Shown: positions 6,855 through 7,004 of the stretch, one piece after another | How the letters are laid out: each line of letters begins with the position of its first letter | How positions within the stretch are numbered: the stretch's first letter is position 1 | Origin: Acidimicrobiia bacterium | GTDB lineage: Bacteria; Actinomycetota; Acidimicrobiia; IMCC26256; BP-133 | NCBI GenBank assembly: GCA_025934385.1 | Contig: JAICYE010000109.1 | Coordinates: forward strand, 1 to 7,004 | DNA: 7,004 nt | Direction of reading: 5' to 3' | Notes under the pieces: generated by a model | What the model was told of the DNA's origin: nothing | The model's input: the letters and a program-made list of their open reading frames with translations, nothing else | Databases searched by the model: none | Translations under genes and position numbers: made by a program

Positions 6855-6884
6855 TTTTGGCGGATTTCGGCGGACGGCTGCGGA
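6855..6884. repeat. Three 10-bp-phased GCGGA motifs beside the tRNA break
   Basis: GCGGA occurs at 6860-6864, 6870-6874 and 6880-6884, exactly one helical turn apart. The first two units are nearly identical (TTTTGGCGGA, TTTCGGCGGA). They begin 9 nt past the end of tRNA homology, on the presumed element side. Phased direct repeats next to an attachment site could be protein-binding sites, for example for an integrase or excisionase. The motif is short and GC-rich, so chance is possible. Confidence 0.4.
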
Positions 6885-6909
6885 CGCAAAACCGCTGGTC
6901 AGACCATCA

Positions 6910-6934
6910 TGAGCCCCGCCTCTGGCGGGGCTCA
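6910..6934 (-). terminator. Hairpin overlapping the stop codon of the minus-strand partial gene
   Basis: TGAGCCCCGCC (6910-6920) and GGCGGGGCTCA (6924-6934) form a perfect 11-bp stem with a TCT loop on the plus strand (AGA on the minus). On the minus strand the hairpin begins with the TGA stop of the partial reading frame, a common position for terminators in GC-rich bacteria. No T-run follows on either strand, so efficiency is uncertain and it could act in both directions. Confidence 0.6.
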
Positions 6935-7004
6935 CCCTTGGGGGATGAAATAGGCGGCGTGCCGTCTGTTGAACGCCGATGCCTCTTGGTGCTTCGGGTT
7001 GAGC
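6932..7004 (-). CDS. Possible C-terminal end of an unrecognised protein (partial, runs off the window)
   Basis: On the minus strand, 23 sense codons precede the TGA at 6932-6934. The last residues read FNRRHAAYFIPQG. I do not recognise a family. Support comes from the stop coinciding with the first bases of a strong hairpin and from an uninterrupted frame to the edge, but 70 bases are too few for a codon-bias test. Local GC (43 of 70 bases at 6935-7004) is lower than in the large gene (49 of 60 at 3841-3900). If the tRNA-Asn half marks an element boundary, this is the first gene inside the element. An integrase gene often occupies that place, but no integrase motif is visible here. Confidence 0.4.
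   Translation of the reverse strand, partial: LNPKHQEASAFNRRHAAYFIPQG

Noticed and set aside
6802..6875. A complete functional tRNA-Asn gene
   Set aside because: The anticodon-stem 5' strand does not pair (GCCAG against GCGCT), and there is no D-arm or matching 5' acceptor strand within the rest of the window.
6896..6906. Small palindrome TGGTC-A-GACCA as an operator
   Set aside because: Only 5-bp arms, no promoter nearby and no second copy; consistent with chance.

Overview
The window is dominated by one enormous, GC-rich, plus-strand reading frame. It is already open at the left edge and stops at 6628, giving at least 2208 visible codons. About 300 bases of non-coding DNA follow, then what may be the 3' end of a minus-strand gene running off the right edge. 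The very high GC content and the giant fused kinase / STAND ATPase / cyclase protein are typical of Actinobacteria or Chloroflexi-type soil bacteria. The sequence does not let me choose a genus.

Layout of the large gene: the last ~25 residues of a Ser/Thr protein kinase catalytic domain, an Ala/Pro linker, an AAA_16/STAND-type ATPase module, a long TPR-like helical region, a class III adenylate/guanylate cyclase domain, a second degenerate cyclase-like domain, a second AAA_16/STAND ATPase module, and a second TPR-like region to the C-terminus. It looks like two related sensors, kinase-ATPase-TPR and cyclase-ATPase-TPR, joined in one polypeptide. The likely job is signal integration: the TPR regions sense partners or ligands, the ATPase modules act as nucleotide-driven switches, and the kinase and cyclase are outputs. 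The input signal cannot be read from the sequence.

Region 6629-7004: a perfect 21-bp inverted repeat begins 8 nt after the stop codon. From 6802 to 6846, on the minus strand, lies the exact 3' half of a tRNA-Asn(GTT), from anticodon loop to CCA. It is followed by its own intrinsic terminator (6761-6792), but the 5' half of the tRNA is absent. A break at the anticodon loop is the classic footprint of tyrosine-recombinase integration into a tRNA gene. By that logic the DNA left of 6846 is host chromosome and the DNA to the right belongs to an integrated element, or its remnant. Just inside this presumed element are three 10-bp-phased GCGGA motifs, an 11-bp-stem hairpin, and the possible C-terminal codons of a minus-strand gene.
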